Numbered from the stretch's first letter, positions 26,532 to 35,453 are shown. The stretch is DNA of 64,000 bases from G963665495 sp963677785 (GCA_963677785.2 CAXXDH010000002.1:372001-436000); one strand, 5' to 3'. Numbers and translations are program-made. Notes: generated by a model not told the origin, from the sequence alone.

Positions 26532-26697
26532 GCGTGAACTTTAGGACAACAGCCCGCAGCTTTTGGGGAAAAGCTGTAGAATACATTCGGAATGTCGTAC
26601 CGGCCTGGACGAGTTTTCTTCACAGCGAAGAGGGCGAGTGTGCTTCAGTGCCGGAATGTATGGAATTCAATTAATCAAATCGTATTGGGGATACGTG

Positions 26698-27072
26698 ATG
26701 AAGAAGCGGGTGATCATTGCTGCGGTTTTTTTATGCCTGACATGTTTGCCGTTTTGGGCCGGTGCGAGTGACTACTGCTCGAAAATAGAGGGGTACATAA
26801 CCTTTATGCAACAACTTGCTTCCGGTTTGAAGGCCAAGGAAGAGATGGACGACAGTACGGCCATCGGAGACAAATTGAACGAGTTGATAAGTTTTTTGCG
26901 TATCGTGGATCAACGTGAGGAAAATACGGCCTTGTCGCAGTCTCTTGAACATCTGGAAAAAGTTTGGTTGAATCAGTCCTTCGACACCACCAACCGGAAT
27001 GAACTGGCAGATGCCCTTGATCAGGCTGCGGGCGACCTGCAACATGTCTTTAAGCAGCGTTGCAAGCAGTAA
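26698..27072 (+). CDS. Small exported helical protein, unknown
   Basis: A 124-residue protein with signal peptide KKRVIIAAVFLCLTCLPFWA, cleaved about residue 23 before SDYCSK. The mature part is almost all helical (GYITFMQQLASGLKAKEEM, then ELISFLRIVDQREENTALSQ) with two cysteines, one at each end (SDYC, RCKQ), that could form a disulfide. ATG 26698 is chosen to fit the signal; the frame extends 45 codons upstream without one. No family recognised. Confidence 0.65.
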   Translation: MKKRVIIAAVFLCLTCLPFWAGASDYCSKIEGYITFMQQLASGLKAKEEMDDSTAIGDKLNELISFLRIVDQREENTALSQSLEHLEKVWLNQSFDTTNRNELADALDQAAGDLQHVFKQRCKQ

Positions 27073-27160
27073 TTGCGGATCTTGTAGCGGCTGGAGCAGC
27101 CTCTGGCCGCTTGTCGTAACCGTCCCCTTGGAGGACTCCGGAACGCCCGCCGTTGCATCC

Positions 27161-27180
27161 GTAGCGCCTGGGCGCCTTTT
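27161..27180 (+). terminator. Possible short terminator
   Basis: GCGC-CTGG-GCGC at 27164-27175 followed by CTTTTT. The stem is only four base pairs, so this is a weak call. Confidence 0.4.
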
Positions 27181-27252
27181 TGTTATTCACCAACAGCGAA
27201 CAGATTACGTCTAGGCCGGATGCCCTGGATGGAAAACACACAGTAGCAGAGC

Positions 27253-27858
27253 ATGAGCAGAAAAAATCCAGACAGTCCGCGTACGGAACAACGCCTGAAT
27301 CGTGTCCGTTATGTTTTGGAACGTCGTCAGAAAGATTTAACCCTGGTATTGGCCAATATTCATGACCCGCATAATGTCTCAGCCATTTTTCGCAGCTGCG
27401 ATGCCTTTGGCGTGAGCAAGGTTCACCTCTATTATACCAATACGGCGTTTCCGGTTTTGGCGAGAAAAACGTCCGGCTCAGCCATGAAATGGGTTGAACG
27501 GGAGCGCCATACCGATGCCAAAGCCATGGTGGAAGGCTTCCGGTCCGAAGGTTACCAGATCTTGGCAACAGGTCTGAACGACCAGGCCAGGCCGCTGATT
27601 GATTTTGACCTGACCAAACCCACTGCCATTATTTTCGGCAACGAACACCGGGGAGTGGATCCGGAGTTGCAGGAGCTGGTTCCCGATGAAGTATACATCC
27701 CCATGCAGGGCATGGTACAGAGCCTGAACGTATCCGTGGCCGCGGCCGTTACTCTTTATGAAGTCTGGCGGCAGCGCCAGGCAGCGGGCATGTTCGAAAA
27801 GCCTTCGTACGCGCCTGATGAGCTGAACCAGTTGTTTGAGGAATGGCGGAAAAAATGA
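27253..27858 (+). CDS. trmH: TrmH-family RNA 2'-O-methyltransferase
   Basis: A 201-residue SPOUT methyltransferase. It contains the SpoU motifs VLANIHDPHNVSAIFRSCDA near residue 32-51 (NPHN-R type site), AIIFGNEHRGVDPEL near 130 and PMQGMVQSLNVSVAAAVTLY near 155, which form the trefoil-knot SAM site. Length and sequence resemble TrmH, which methylates G18 of tRNA; other members of the family methylate rRNA, so the target is likely but not proven. It is convergent with nadD, 20 bases away. Confidence 0.88.
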   Translation: MSRKNPDSPRTEQRLNRVRYVLERRQKDLTLVLANIHDPHNVSAIFRSCDAFGVSKVHLYYTNTAFPVLARKTSGSAMKWVERERHTDAKAMVEGFRSEGYQILATGLNDQARPLIDFDLTKPTAIIFGNEHRGVDPELQELVPDEVYIPMQGMVQSLNVSVAAAVTLYEVWRQRQAAGMFEKPSYAPDELNQLFEEWRKK

Positions 27859-27878
27859 GCTCCAGGTAAACTGGAATG

Positions 27879-28532
27879 TTATTCGATGATGAGATAGTCG
27901 ACGGACCTGCCCGCCTTCTGTTTTTCACGGATTAAACTTGAGCTTACATCGATACGCGGAACGGGGACGTACAGCAGTTGCGAGGGGGCTGCTTCGGGCG
28001 TGGCGCGCCACTGCCAGCAGGCAATGACGTCGGGGAGCGGGCAGTCGGTCGCGACGGTCTGCTTCGGCCAGTGGGCGGCGATGAATTCGCTCACGATCTG
28101 CAGGTCATAGGCATCCCTGGGCACGATCACCAGATTGGCCCGCTCGGGCAACCGGAGTCCCATGTGCCAGGCCGGGAGCGTAGGCAGGTCCAAAGCGCCG
28201 AGAATGAAATAGAGAGACGCATGAGGGTCGCATTCGCGATACGCGGAAAGGGTGTCCCAGGTGTAGGAAGGCCCCTCGCGGCGGGCTTCGATATCGCTGA
28301 TCCGCAGATAGTCCAGACCGCGGATGCCGTTTTGCAAACGGGCCATCCGTTCCCTGAAAGGCAGCAGGCCGTATTGGGATTTATGCGGGGGAACAGCGGC
28401 GGGAACGAGGTCCACGAACTCCAGCCGGAGCCGTTCGCGGACCTCGATTGCCAGTCTCAAATGACCTATGTGGGGCGGATTGAAGGATCCGCCCAAAATG
28501 CCGATGCAGCCGCGTCGTGCCTGGAACTCCAC
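27879..28532 (-). CDS. nadD: Nicotinate-nucleotide adenylyltransferase
   Basis: A 217-residue enzyme that adenylates nicotinate mononucleotide in NAD synthesis. It shows the nucleotidyltransferase signature GILGGSFNPPHIGHLRLA near residues 12-29 and the second ATP-binding motif VPRIDVSSSLIREKQKAG near 193-210. GTG 28532 is the start; it lies 12 bases after the proA stop, so the two are co-transcribed. The C-terminal ISSTxIR motif is present as VSSSLIR. Confidence 0.93.
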   Translation of the reverse strand: MEFQARRGCIGILGGSFNPPHIGHLRLAIEVRERLRLEFVDLVPAAVPPHKSQYGLLPFRERMARLQNGIRGLDYLRISDIEARREGPSYTWDTLSAYRECDPHASLYFILGALDLPTLPAWHMGLRLPERANLVIVPRDAYDLQIVSEFIAAHWPKQTVATDCPLPDVIACWQWRATPEAAPSQLLYVPVPRIDVSSSLIREKQKAGRSVDYLIIE

Positions 28533-28544
28533 CCGTGAGCCCCG

Positions 28545-29804
28545 TTATTGACGAATTTGGCCGTGGCCGAGCACCACGAATTTGGTGGTTGTCAGCTCTG
28601 TTACCCCCATGGGGCCGTAAGAATGCAGCTTGGAGGTCGAAATGCCGATTTCGGCTCCCAGTCCGAGCTGGCCGCCGTCGTTGAAGCGCGTGGAAGCGTT
28701 GACGCCCACCATGGATGCGTCGACTTCGCGCAAAAAGCGCATGGACCGTGCGTAGTCTTTGGTGCAAATAATTTCCGTGTGGTTCGAACCATTGGCGGCA
28801 ATATGGTCCTGGGCTTCATCCTGGCCTTCAACGACCTTGACCGCCAGGATCAGATCATGAAATTCGTGCCCCCAGTCACTTTCCTGGGCCGGTTGCGCCG
28901 CAGCGCCGAGCAGGGGCAGGGACTGCGGGCAAGCCCGGAAGCTTACTCCGGCTTCGCCCAGTTTTTGGGCGACCCTGGGCAGGAAATCCTGGGCCTCACT
29001 CTTGTGTACCAGCAAACATTCCAAGGCGTTGCAGACGCCCGGACGCTGTACTTTGCCGTTGAAAACAATTTCCAGGGACTCGTCCAGGTCCGCGCCGGAG
29101 TCGACATAGCAATGGCAGATGCCGTTGTAATGTTTCAGCACCGGCATGGTGGCTTCTGCAACCACCCGGCGGATCAACCCTTCGCCGCCGCGCGGAATGA
29201 TGACATCAATATATTGTTCGAGTTTGCACAGGGCGGTGACCGCCTCACGGTCCGTCACCGGCACCACCTGGACGCCTTCGGGAGGCAGACCGGCTTTTTG
29301 CAGCGCTTCATTGATAAGCCCGGCAAGGAACAGGTTCGAATGAATGGCTTCCGAACCGCCGCGCAGGACAACCGCGTTTCCTGCTTTCAGACAGAGAATC
29401 GCGGAGTCAACGGTCACATTGGGACGGGATTCGTAGATCATGGCAATGACGCCCAGCGGGATACGCATTTTGCCAACCTGCAGGCCGTTGTCGCGTTGCC
29501 ACATGGTTTCTATGGCGCCGACAGGGTCGTTCTGGGCGGCAACGTCTTCGCAGGCAGTAGCCATTTCTTCAATGACACGTGGAGTCAAACGCAAACGGTC
29601 CATACGCGGAGCATCCAGATTGTTGGCTTCTGCCGCGGCAAGGTCTTTGGCATTGGCATCGGCAATGTCTTTTTCGCGCGTACGCAAGAGCGTGGCGAGT
29701 TCCCGCAGTGCGGTGTTTTTGGTTTCGGGAGAGGCGGCCGATAAGAATCTTCCGGCATTTTTGGCCTTTTTCCCGATTTCCTCCATCCGCTCCTGAATCG
29801 TCAT
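28545..29804 (-). CDS. proA: Glutamate-5-semialdehyde dehydrogenase (gamma-glutamyl phosphate reductase)
   Basis: A 419-residue enzyme of proline synthesis that reduces gamma-glutamyl phosphate with NADPH. Evidence includes RIPLGVIAMIYESRPNVTVD near residue 110, LKAGNAVVLRGGSEA near 137, GGEGLIRRV, the catalytic cysteine in GVCNALECLLVH near 255, and SMVGVNASTRFNDGGQLGLGAEIGIST near 365-392. ATG 29804 has AAGGAGG upstream and gives the normal length. proB is not in the window. nadD follows downstream. Confidence 0.95.
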   Translation of the reverse strand: MTIQERMEEIGKKAKNAGRFLSAASPETKNTALRELATLLRTREKDIADANAKDLAAAEANNLDAPRMDRLRLTPRVIEEMATACEDVAAQNDPVGAIETMWQRDNGLQVGKMRIPLGVIAMIYESRPNVTVDSAILCLKAGNAVVLRGGSEAIHSNLFLAGLINEALQKAGLPPEGVQVVPVTDREAVTALCKLEQYIDVIIPRGGEGLIRRVVAEATMPVLKHYNGICHCYVDSGADLDESLEIVFNGKVQRPGVCNALECLLVHKSEAQDFLPRVAQKLGEAGVSFRACPQSLPLLGAAAQPAQESDWGHEFHDLILAVKVVEGQDEAQDHIAANGSNHTEIICTKDYARSMRFLREVDASMVGVNASTRFNDGGQLGLGAEIGISTSKLHSYGPMGVTELTTTKFVVLGHGQIRQ

Positions 29805-29867
29805 GGCGTTCCTCCTTGGAAAAATTTCGCTTTTCGTCGCGTAGTTAGCATGCGTCATACAAGCTGC

Positions 29868-29904
29868 CTACGAATTTGTAGCATGTGGAGCTACGAAAAT
29901 GTAG
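29868..29904. promoter_or_regulatory. Tandem CTACGA-N-TGTAG palindromes
   Basis: CTACGAATTTGTAG at 29868-29881 and CTACGAAAATGTAG at 29891-29904 are two nearly identical dyads 23 bases apart (start to start); a further half-site CTACGA is at 29909-29914. They lie 64-100 bases upstream of proA and about 200 bases upstream of the divergent TPR/ior genes. The layout suggests a repeated operator for an unidentified regulator. Confidence 0.55.
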
Positions 29905-29960
29905 AAAACTACGACATGAAATTTATATATAGCCTGTCAAAATAGTTAACAATTTAAAAT

Positions 29961-30007
29961 CAGAAATGTCAAATGCCTACGATGTGTAGGAAATTTTGAC
30001 ATTTCTG
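29961..30007. repeat. 47-base nested inverted repeat
   Basis: CAGAAATGTCAAA at 29961-29973 is mirrored exactly by TTTGACATTTCTG at 29995-30007. Inside it CCTAC (29976-29980) and GTAGG (29986-29990) form a smaller dyad matching the upstream CTACGA palindromes. It could form a strong hairpin or be a compound operator. It is about 90 bases before the TPR protein start. Confidence 0.65.
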
Positions 30008-30095
30008 TAAGCTGTGTTACAACACCGAGTCCATTGGACAAAAGCACATTGCCCTGTGTGGTTCAGCATAGCAAATCTTTTTTTGGGAGAAAAGA

Positions 30096-30794
30096 ATGGC
30101 AAACGAGAATGATCAAAAAAAACAAGGTGATGCAAGTGAAAAAGCGCAGGATCTTCTGGCTGATGAAGTTTCAGAAGATCTGCATCCGCTGCTTCTTTGG
30201 CTGACAAAGAATGTTAAATCGGTTTCGCTTGTCTGCCTGGCTCTGATTCTTGTCTTTGGCGGTATTGCGGCGTACGAATATTTTCAGAAACAATCCCGTG
30301 TATCCGCGGCCAATGAGTTGGGCAAGATTCTTGTCACAACGGATGAGGCGAAAAAAATGGACGCTCTGGAGGGGTACGTAAAGTCCGCACCTGAGTCCAT
30401 GGAAGTCCGCGGTCTGTTTGAGCTGGCTGCCTCATCCATCAACGACAAAAAGTTTTCCGCGGCCAATACGGCCTGGTCCGGCCTGGAGAGCAAGGTGGAC
30501 GCGAGCCTGAAGACTGTTCCCGCATTGGGTCGCGTTCAGGCTTTGGCCATGGAAGGGAAAAATGATCAGGCCCTGGCGATTTTGAAAGATCTGCAAAAAA
30601 ACGGTCCCAAAAGCTATACGATCAGCGTGAACAGCACCCTTGGCGCGCTTGCCGAACAGGCGGGAGATTACGCGACAGCCAGCGAAGCCTACAAAGCCTT
30701 GCTGGCCGCTTATGGCGGAAAGGGCCGTACGAAAGCTTATTACGAACACAAAATTTCCGAACTTTCAGAAAAAGCAGGAAAAGAAAAAAGTTAA
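30096..30794 (+). CDS. Membrane-anchored TPR protein (YfgM-like)
   Basis: A 232-residue protein. Residues 1-40 are cytoplasmic and charged, residues about 43-62 form one membrane helix (VSLVCLALILVFGGIAAYEY), and the rest is periplasmic with TPR-like helices (SINDKKFSAANTAWSGLESK; ALAEQAGDYATASEAYKALL). This is the plan of YfgM/tetratricopeptide_2-like proteins, which in enterobacteria are ancillary to the Sec translocon and periplasmic chaperones. It precedes iorA by 40 bases with no terminator between them. Confidence 0.8.
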   Translation: MANENDQKKQGDASEKAQDLLADEVSEDLHPLLLWLTKNVKSVSLVCLALILVFGGIAAYEYFQKQSRVSAANELGKILVTTDEAKKMDALEGYVKSAPESMEVRGLFELAASSINDKKFSAANTAWSGLESKVDASLKTVPALGRVQALAMEGKNDQALAILKDLQKNGPKSYTISVNSTLGALAEQAGDYATASEAYKALLAAYGGKGRTKAYYEHKISELSEKAGKEKS

Positions 30795-30834
30795 ATTGTT
30801 TGTTCTCTTATTCAACAAAGACAGGATCTTGTAA

Positions 30835-32709
30835 ATGGCACATCCTTTGTTAGAAAACACACCTGGAAAAAAACATTTGTTGTTGGGTAACGAAGCCATC
30901 GTACGCGGCGCCCTGGAAGGGGGCGTCAGCTTCGTGAGCTGTTATCCCGGTACTCCCTCGTCCGAGGTTCCGGATACCTTTTACCGGATGTCCGACCAAG
31001 GGGACTATTATTTCGAATATTCGTCCAACGAAAAAGTCGCCCTTGAGGTTGCCGGCGGAGCTGCCGTAGCCGGAGCTGCGTCGCTGGTCACCATGAAGCA
31101 TGTGGGCGTGAACGTTGCTGCCGATCCGCTGATGACATTGTCTTACATCGGTACGCCCGGCGGGCTGGTCTTATTGTCCGCCGACGATCCCGGATGCCAT
31201 TCCAGCCAGAACGAGCAGGACAATCGTTATTACGCGCGGCTGGCCGGAATTCCCTGTTTTGAGCCTGCAACGGCCCAGGAAGCAAAGGACATGACTCGTG
31301 ATGCCCTGAAACTTTCCCGCGCCTATTCTTTGCCCGTCCTGCTGCGGACCACCACCAGGGTCAACCACCTGCGCGGCCCGGTGGAGTTCGGCGAATATGC
31401 CGGCCCGGCCGCCAACGCGCCTTATCAGAAAAATCCCAAGCAGTTCGTGCCGATTCCGGCGCATTCCCGGCAGCAGCATGTTGCGCTGTTGGAGAAAATG
31501 GCCAAGTTGCGCGAAGAGTCGGACTCGAGCAGCTGGAATACGCTGCAGGGTGAAGGCGACAGAGTGATTGTGGCCTCGGGAATCGCACGCGCTTATCTGA
31601 ACGATGCGCTTGCCGAACTCGGCGGCATTGACAACCTGCGGATTTTCAACCTGGGCATGAGCTATCCCCTGCCCGAGGAGCAGCTCACCGCTCTGATGAA
31701 GAAGGCCAAAAAGCTACTGGTGCTGGAAGAGCTCGAACCCATTGTGGAAAGGGAACTGCGCGCCCTGGCCAAGCTCAAAGGGTTTGAGGTTGAAATTTAC
31801 GGTAAGCTCAATGAAGAAGGGCCGGCTCACGAAGTCGCGGCTTTTCTGCCCCGGAACGGTGAATACGACGTTCGCCAGATCGTCAATGCGTTGCGGTTGT
31901 ACTGTATGGGCGAGGAACCGGAAGAGCCCGAATGCTGCAGCGTGGAAGAAGGACTCCCCACGCGGCCGCCGAATCTGTGCGCCGGATGCGCGCACCGTAG
32001 CATTTACTATGCCGTACGCCAGGTAATCGGAGACGACGCACACTATTCCTCGGATATCGGCTGTTATACGCTCGGTATTCTGCCCCCGCTTTCCACGGCG
32101 GATTTTCTGCTTTGCATGGGCTCCTCGGTTTCGGCCGGATCCGGCTTCGCCAAGGCATCGGGGCAGCCCGTGGTTGCCTTTGTCGGGGATTCGACCTTTT
32201 TCCACTCCGGCATTCCTGGACTGGTAAATGCCGTATACAACGGACATAATGTCTTGCTGGTCGTTCTCGACAACTTCACCACTGCCATGACCGGGCATCA
32301 GCCCCATCCGGGCGTTCCGACCACTGCCTTTGGGGAAAACCCACGCAGAATTGACATTGAAACGGTGGTCAAAGGCCTGGGAGTCGAGACCGTACGCAAG
32401 GTAAAAGGTTTCAATCTCAAAGCCCTGACCGAAACGCTGCAGGAACTCAAGTCCATGTCCGGCGTCCGCGTTTTGATCGCCGAAGATCCGTGCGCGCTTT
32501 TTGCAAGACGTACCTTGAAGCACAAGCCCAAAACCGTGGCGTACGTGGTTGAGCAGGGCGAAGATGTGGAACGCTGTCTGGAACAACTGGCCTGCCCGGC
32601 TTTTTACCGGAAGGACGATGTTGTTGCCATTGATGAAAATCTCTGTACGGGCTGTATGGTCTGCGTACAGGTTACCGATAGTATCAAAGCCAGGAAAAGG
32701 AGCAGCTGA
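30835..32709 (+). CDS. iorA: Indolepyruvate ferredoxin oxidoreductase, alpha subunit
   Basis: A 624-residue subunit. With IorB it oxidatively decarboxylates aryl pyruvates (from aromatic amino acids) to aryl-acetyl-CoA, passing electrons to ferredoxin. Seen: the N-terminal pyrimidine domain (LLGNEAIVRGALEGGVSFVS; YPGTPSSEVPDT), and the TPP-binding region CAGCAHRSIYYAVRQ, then SSDIGCYTLGILPPL and VGDSTFFHSGIPGLVNAVYN. The C-terminal iron-sulfur region is short and unusual: CLEQLACPAF, then CTGCMVCVQV followed by TDSIKARKRSS, with fewer cysteines than the two 4Fe-4S motifs common in this family. Its stop overlaps the iorB start by one base. Confidence 0.93.
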   Translation: MAHPLLENTPGKKHLLLGNEAIVRGALEGGVSFVSCYPGTPSSEVPDTFYRMSDQGDYYFEYSSNEKVALEVAGGAAVAGAASLVTMKHVGVNVAADPLMTLSYIGTPGGLVLLSADDPGCHSSQNEQDNRYYARLAGIPCFEPATAQEAKDMTRDALKLSRAYSLPVLLRTTTRVNHLRGPVEFGEYAGPAANAPYQKNPKQFVPIPAHSRQQHVALLEKMAKLREESDSSSWNTLQGEGDRVIVASGIARAYLNDALAELGGIDNLRIFNLGMSYPLPEEQLTALMKKAKKLLVLEELEPIVERELRALAKLKGFEVEIYGKLNEEGPAHEVAAFLPRNGEYDVRQIVNALRLYCMGEEPEEPECCSVEEGLPTRPPNLCAGCAHRSIYYAVRQVIGDDAHYSSDIGCYTLGILPPLSTADFLLCMGSSVSAGSGFAKASGQPVVAFVGDSTFFHSGIPGLVNAVYNGHNVLLVVLDNFTTAMTGHQPHPGVPTTAFGENPRRIDIETVVKGLGVETVRKVKGFNLKALTETLQELKSMSGVRVLIAEDPCALFARRTLKHKPKTVAYVVEQGEDVERCLEQLACPAFYRKDDVVAIDENLCTGCMVCVQVTDSIKARKRSS

Positions 32710-33293
32710 TGCAATTACGCATATTCTTCACCGGCGTTGGCGGGCAGGGAACTCTCACCGCCACGAATCTGCTGGCCAATACGGCGCTGCTTCAAGGACT
32801 GGATGTTACGGCGGGTGAAATCCACGGCATGGCCCAGCGCGGGGGTGTTGTCGAATCCATGGTGCTGTTGGGCGGATTGCGCAGTCCGAAAATCGGCCAT
32901 GGCGAAGCAGATATTCTGCTCGGATTCGAACCTTTGGAAACCTTGCGCGCTTTGCCGTATCTGAAATCTCAGGGGGCTATTTTCTCCAACACGGAAGCCT
33001 TGCCGCCGGTGTCGGTTTGCCTGGGCAAGGCCTGCTATCCGTTGTTTGAAACCATTGAGGAAAAAGCCAAGACCTGCGCCGGAAAAACCTGGTTTCTCCC
33101 CCTGCGCACGCTCGGACAACAGGCCGGAGCTGTACAGAGCGGGAACCTGGCCATGTTGGGGGCGCTTTGCGCCAGCGGATTGTTGCCTTTTGGCCCGGAT
33201 GCCCTGATGGACGGGATTCGGGCATTTATGCGTCCGGCGTTGGTGGACGTCAATCTCAAAGCGGTTGAACTCGGCGTAGCTGCCGTAGCTTAG
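32709..33293 (+). CDS. iorB: Indolepyruvate ferredoxin oxidoreductase, beta subunit
   Basis: A 194-residue gamma-type 2-oxoacid oxidoreductase domain: RIFFTGVGGQGTLTATNLLA near residue 4-23, VTAGEIHGMAQRGGVVESMV near 37, LLGFEPLETLRALPYL and a C-terminal helix pair. It partners IorA, whose stop it overlaps (TGATG). The next gene, a NifA-like activator, starts 20 bases later and may control this operon. Confidence 0.93.
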   Translation: MQLRIFFTGVGGQGTLTATNLLANTALLQGLDVTAGEIHGMAQRGGVVESMVLLGGLRSPKIGHGEADILLGFEPLETLRALPYLKSQGAIFSNTEALPPVSVCLGKACYPLFETIEEKAKTCAGKTWFLPLRTLGQQAGAVQSGNLAMLGALCASGLLPFGPDALMDGIRAFMRPALVDVNLKAVELGVAAVA

Positions 33294-33312
33294 CCTTTTT
33301 CAGGGAAGATCA

Positions 33313-34902
33313 ATGAGCGCCACAGTCAAGCCTGCACTCGATCTGGAGCCCTATTTGGGCACTTTGCGGCAATTGGTAGCCGAACTCGGCCCGCAACGGC
33401 CTTTTCAGCCCACGCTGAAAAATCTGCTGCGGACCCTGGCCGAGAAACAGGGGTTCATCCGTCCGTATTTGACCATTTATGATCCGGAAACACGGATTTT
33501 GAAATTGAGTCTGACATACGGGCCTGTGAAAAACGCCAAAGCCACCTATGAGCCGGGCCAGGGAATCATCGGACAGGTTTTCAATTCGGGGCAGCCTGTT
33601 ATTGTTCCGCGTATTAAGGACCACCCCGATTTTCTGAACAAGGCCTTCGGCCGCGATGAAGAAGAACTGGCGAACCTGGCGTTCATTTGCGTTCCCGTAC
33701 TTACTCCATATTCTGACCTGGACGAAGCGCGCGACGTCATCGGTACGCTGAGTGTGGATACGCCGACGGCTGATTTCGAGATACTCGAAGCCCAGTGCCG
33801 TTATCTCGAAGTGGTTGCCGGTCTCATCGCCAACCAGGCTTCCTACATTCAGGAAGAAATGGCCCGCCAAAAGCATCTTATGGCTCAGGGGCTGGTGACC
33901 AGCGGAACCCAGGATCTCGGCGTTGAAGCGAACAATATCGTTGCGACGGCCAAAAGCATGCGCCTGGTGCTTAACCAGGTGGCCCAGGTAGGCCCGAGCA
34001 GGGCCACCGTTCTGCTTCGGGGTGAATCCGGCACCGGCAAGGAACTTTTTGCCGAGGCCATCCATGTGGCCAGTCCGCGAAATGAAATGCCTCTGGTCAA
34101 GCTCAACTGCGCGGCTTTGCCGTCCGAGTTGGTGGAAAGCGAGCTTTTCGGCCATCAAAAGGGCGCTTTTACCGGCGCGGTACACACCAAAAAAGGCTTG
34201 TTCGAACTGGCCAACAAGGGCACATTGTTTCTGGATGAAATCGGCGAACTGAGTCTGAACGCACAGGCCAAAGTGCTGCGCGCCATCCAGGAGCAGGAGA
34301 TTCAGCGCCTGGGCAGCGAGCAGACCTTCAACGTGGACGTGCGGCTGATCTGCGCCACGCACCGTCCGTTGGAAGAACTCGTGGAGCAGGGGAACTTCCG
34401 GGAGGATTTATACTACCGGATCAATGTGTTTCCCATTTATATTCCAAGACTCTGGGAGCGGCGTGAAGACATTCTGCCGCTGGCCGAACACTTTCTGAAG
34501 CATTATGCGAAAGAATACGGCAAGAATCTGCGCCGGGTTTCCACTCCGGCCATTGATTTGCTGAACCAGTACCATTGGCCCGGCAATGTCCGCGAACTCA
34601 AGAATTGCATTGAGCGCGCGGTGTTGCTTTGCGACGAGGAGGTCATCCGGACCTACCATCTGCCGCCCAGCCTGCAGACCGCAGAAAGTTCCGCCACGGA
34701 TACGGATCTCTCGTTTTGCGAGGCCGTGGCCAAGTTTGAGCAGGAACTTCTTGTGGATGCGTTGAAAAAAGCCCGCGGCAACATGTTGCAGGCTGCCAGA
34801 GATTTGCGCGTAAGCTATCGGATCGTCAACTACAAGGTGAAAAAGTACGATCTGGACGCGAAAAAATATTCTATGCAGGGGAAAAACAAGTTCATGAAAT
34901 AG
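33313..34902 (+). CDS. NifA-like sigma-54-dependent activator (GAF-AAA-HTH)
   Basis: A 529-residue regulator. N-terminal GAF sensor domain about 20-185 (LLRTLAEKQGFIRPYLTIYD; GQGIIGQVFNSGQPVIVPR). Sigma-54 ATPase about 210-440: Walker A RGESGTGKELFAEAIH, GHQKGAFTGAVH and LDEIGELSLNAQ. Fis-type helix-turn-helix near 485-515 (ARGNMLQAARDLRVSYRIVN). There is no receiver domain, so it is controlled by ligand or partner binding to the GAF domain. It is the last gene of the TPR-iorA-iorB run and probably regulates arylpyruvate metabolism. Confidence 0.93.
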   Translation: MSATVKPALDLEPYLGTLRQLVAELGPQRPFQPTLKNLLRTLAEKQGFIRPYLTIYDPETRILKLSLTYGPVKNAKATYEPGQGIIGQVFNSGQPVIVPRIKDHPDFLNKAFGRDEEELANLAFICVPVLTPYSDLDEARDVIGTLSVDTPTADFEILEAQCRYLEVVAGLIANQASYIQEEMARQKHLMAQGLVTSGTQDLGVEANNIVATAKSMRLVLNQVAQVGPSRATVLLRGESGTGKELFAEAIHVASPRNEMPLVKLNCAALPSELVESELFGHQKGAFTGAVHTKKGLFELANKGTLFLDEIGELSLNAQAKVLRAIQEQEIQRLGSEQTFNVDVRLICATHRPLEELVEQGNFREDLYYRINVFPIYIPRLWERREDILPLAEHFLKHYAKEYGKNLRRVSTPAIDLLNQYHWPGNVRELKNCIERAVLLCDEEVIRTYHLPPSLQTAESSATDTDLSFCEAVAKFEQELLVDALKKARGNMLQAARDLRVSYRIVNYKVKKYDLDAKKYSMQGKNKFMK

Positions 34903-34935
34903 TACCGGAATTTTTCCCAGCCTGTTTTACCATCA

Positions 34936-34983
34936 AAGCGGGATTCCTTTGTTGTTCATGTGCAAGGGAAGCCCGCTTTTTTG
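34936..34983 (+). terminator. Rho-independent terminator after NifA-like gene
   Basis: AAGCGGG at 34936-34942 pairs with CCCGCTT at 34972-34978, extended inward by TTCCTT/AAGGGAA, then a T-run. Confidence 0.85.
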
Positions 34984-35044
34984 TTTGGGCTGCGCGTAGT
35001 CAGGTTGCGCTGCGGAGAAGATGCAAGGGCTGGTTTGACAAGGA

Positions 35045-35089
35045 CAAAAAGGCATGCCTTTGCGTCCCGGACGCCAAGTTGCATGCCTT
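35045..35089 (-). terminator. Rho-independent terminator after DksA-like gene
   Basis: AAGGCATGC at 35049-35057 and GCATGCCTT at 35081-35089 form a 9-bp stem with an inner GC stem; on the minus strand it is followed by TTTTT. Confidence 0.85.
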
Positions 35090-35120
35090 CTGTGGAAGGG
35101 GGTAGGAAGCGTGTTATTTG

Positions 35121-35453
35121 TTAGGCGATACGGCGTTCCATGTCTGCCTGGCAGTGGACGCAATAGCACGTGGTAGGCCTGGCCTTGAGGCGGCTGAGGC
35201 CGATGGGCTCGCCGCATTCTTCGCAGAATCCGTATCCCAGGTTGTTTATTTTTCGCAGTGCGGACTGAATCTCGACAATGTTGCTGGAGGTCCGTGCCTG
35301 CATAACAGTTTTTACGTGGGCGTCCGTGACTGTGGACGCGAACTCGTTGATGTCAGGACAGACGGGTTCTTGGAGATCAAAGCTATAACCCTGCAACATA
35401 GTCAGCTGGACCTCTAAATGATGCTTGATTTCTGCAATCTCGGTATGCGTCAT
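35121..35453 (-). CDS. TraR/DksA-type zinc-finger protein
   Basis: A 110-residue protein of the DksA/TraR C4 zinc-finger family. The N-terminal coiled coil (HTEIAEIKHHLEVQLTMLQG) is followed by a zinc finger with CEECGEPIGLSRLKARPTTC and CVHC (CX2C-X17-CX2C). Such proteins enter the RNA polymerase secondary channel and act in stringent-like control. ATG 35453 is selected because AAGGAGGTTACC lies directly before it. Length is shorter than E. coli DksA (151) and nearer to the DksA-like/YbiI proteins. Confidence 0.88.
   Translation of the reverse strand: MTHTEIAEIKHHLEVQLTMLQGYSFDLQEPVCPDINEFASTVTDAHVKTVMQARTSSNIVEIQSALRKINNLGYGFCEECGEPIGLSRLKARPTTCYCVHCQADMERRIA

Noticed and set aside
30023..30050. 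Possible sigma-54 promoter before the TPR-ior operon (TTGGACAAAAGCACATTGC)
   Set aside because: The GG and GC elements are 13 bases apart instead of 10, so it does not fit the -24/-12 rule.
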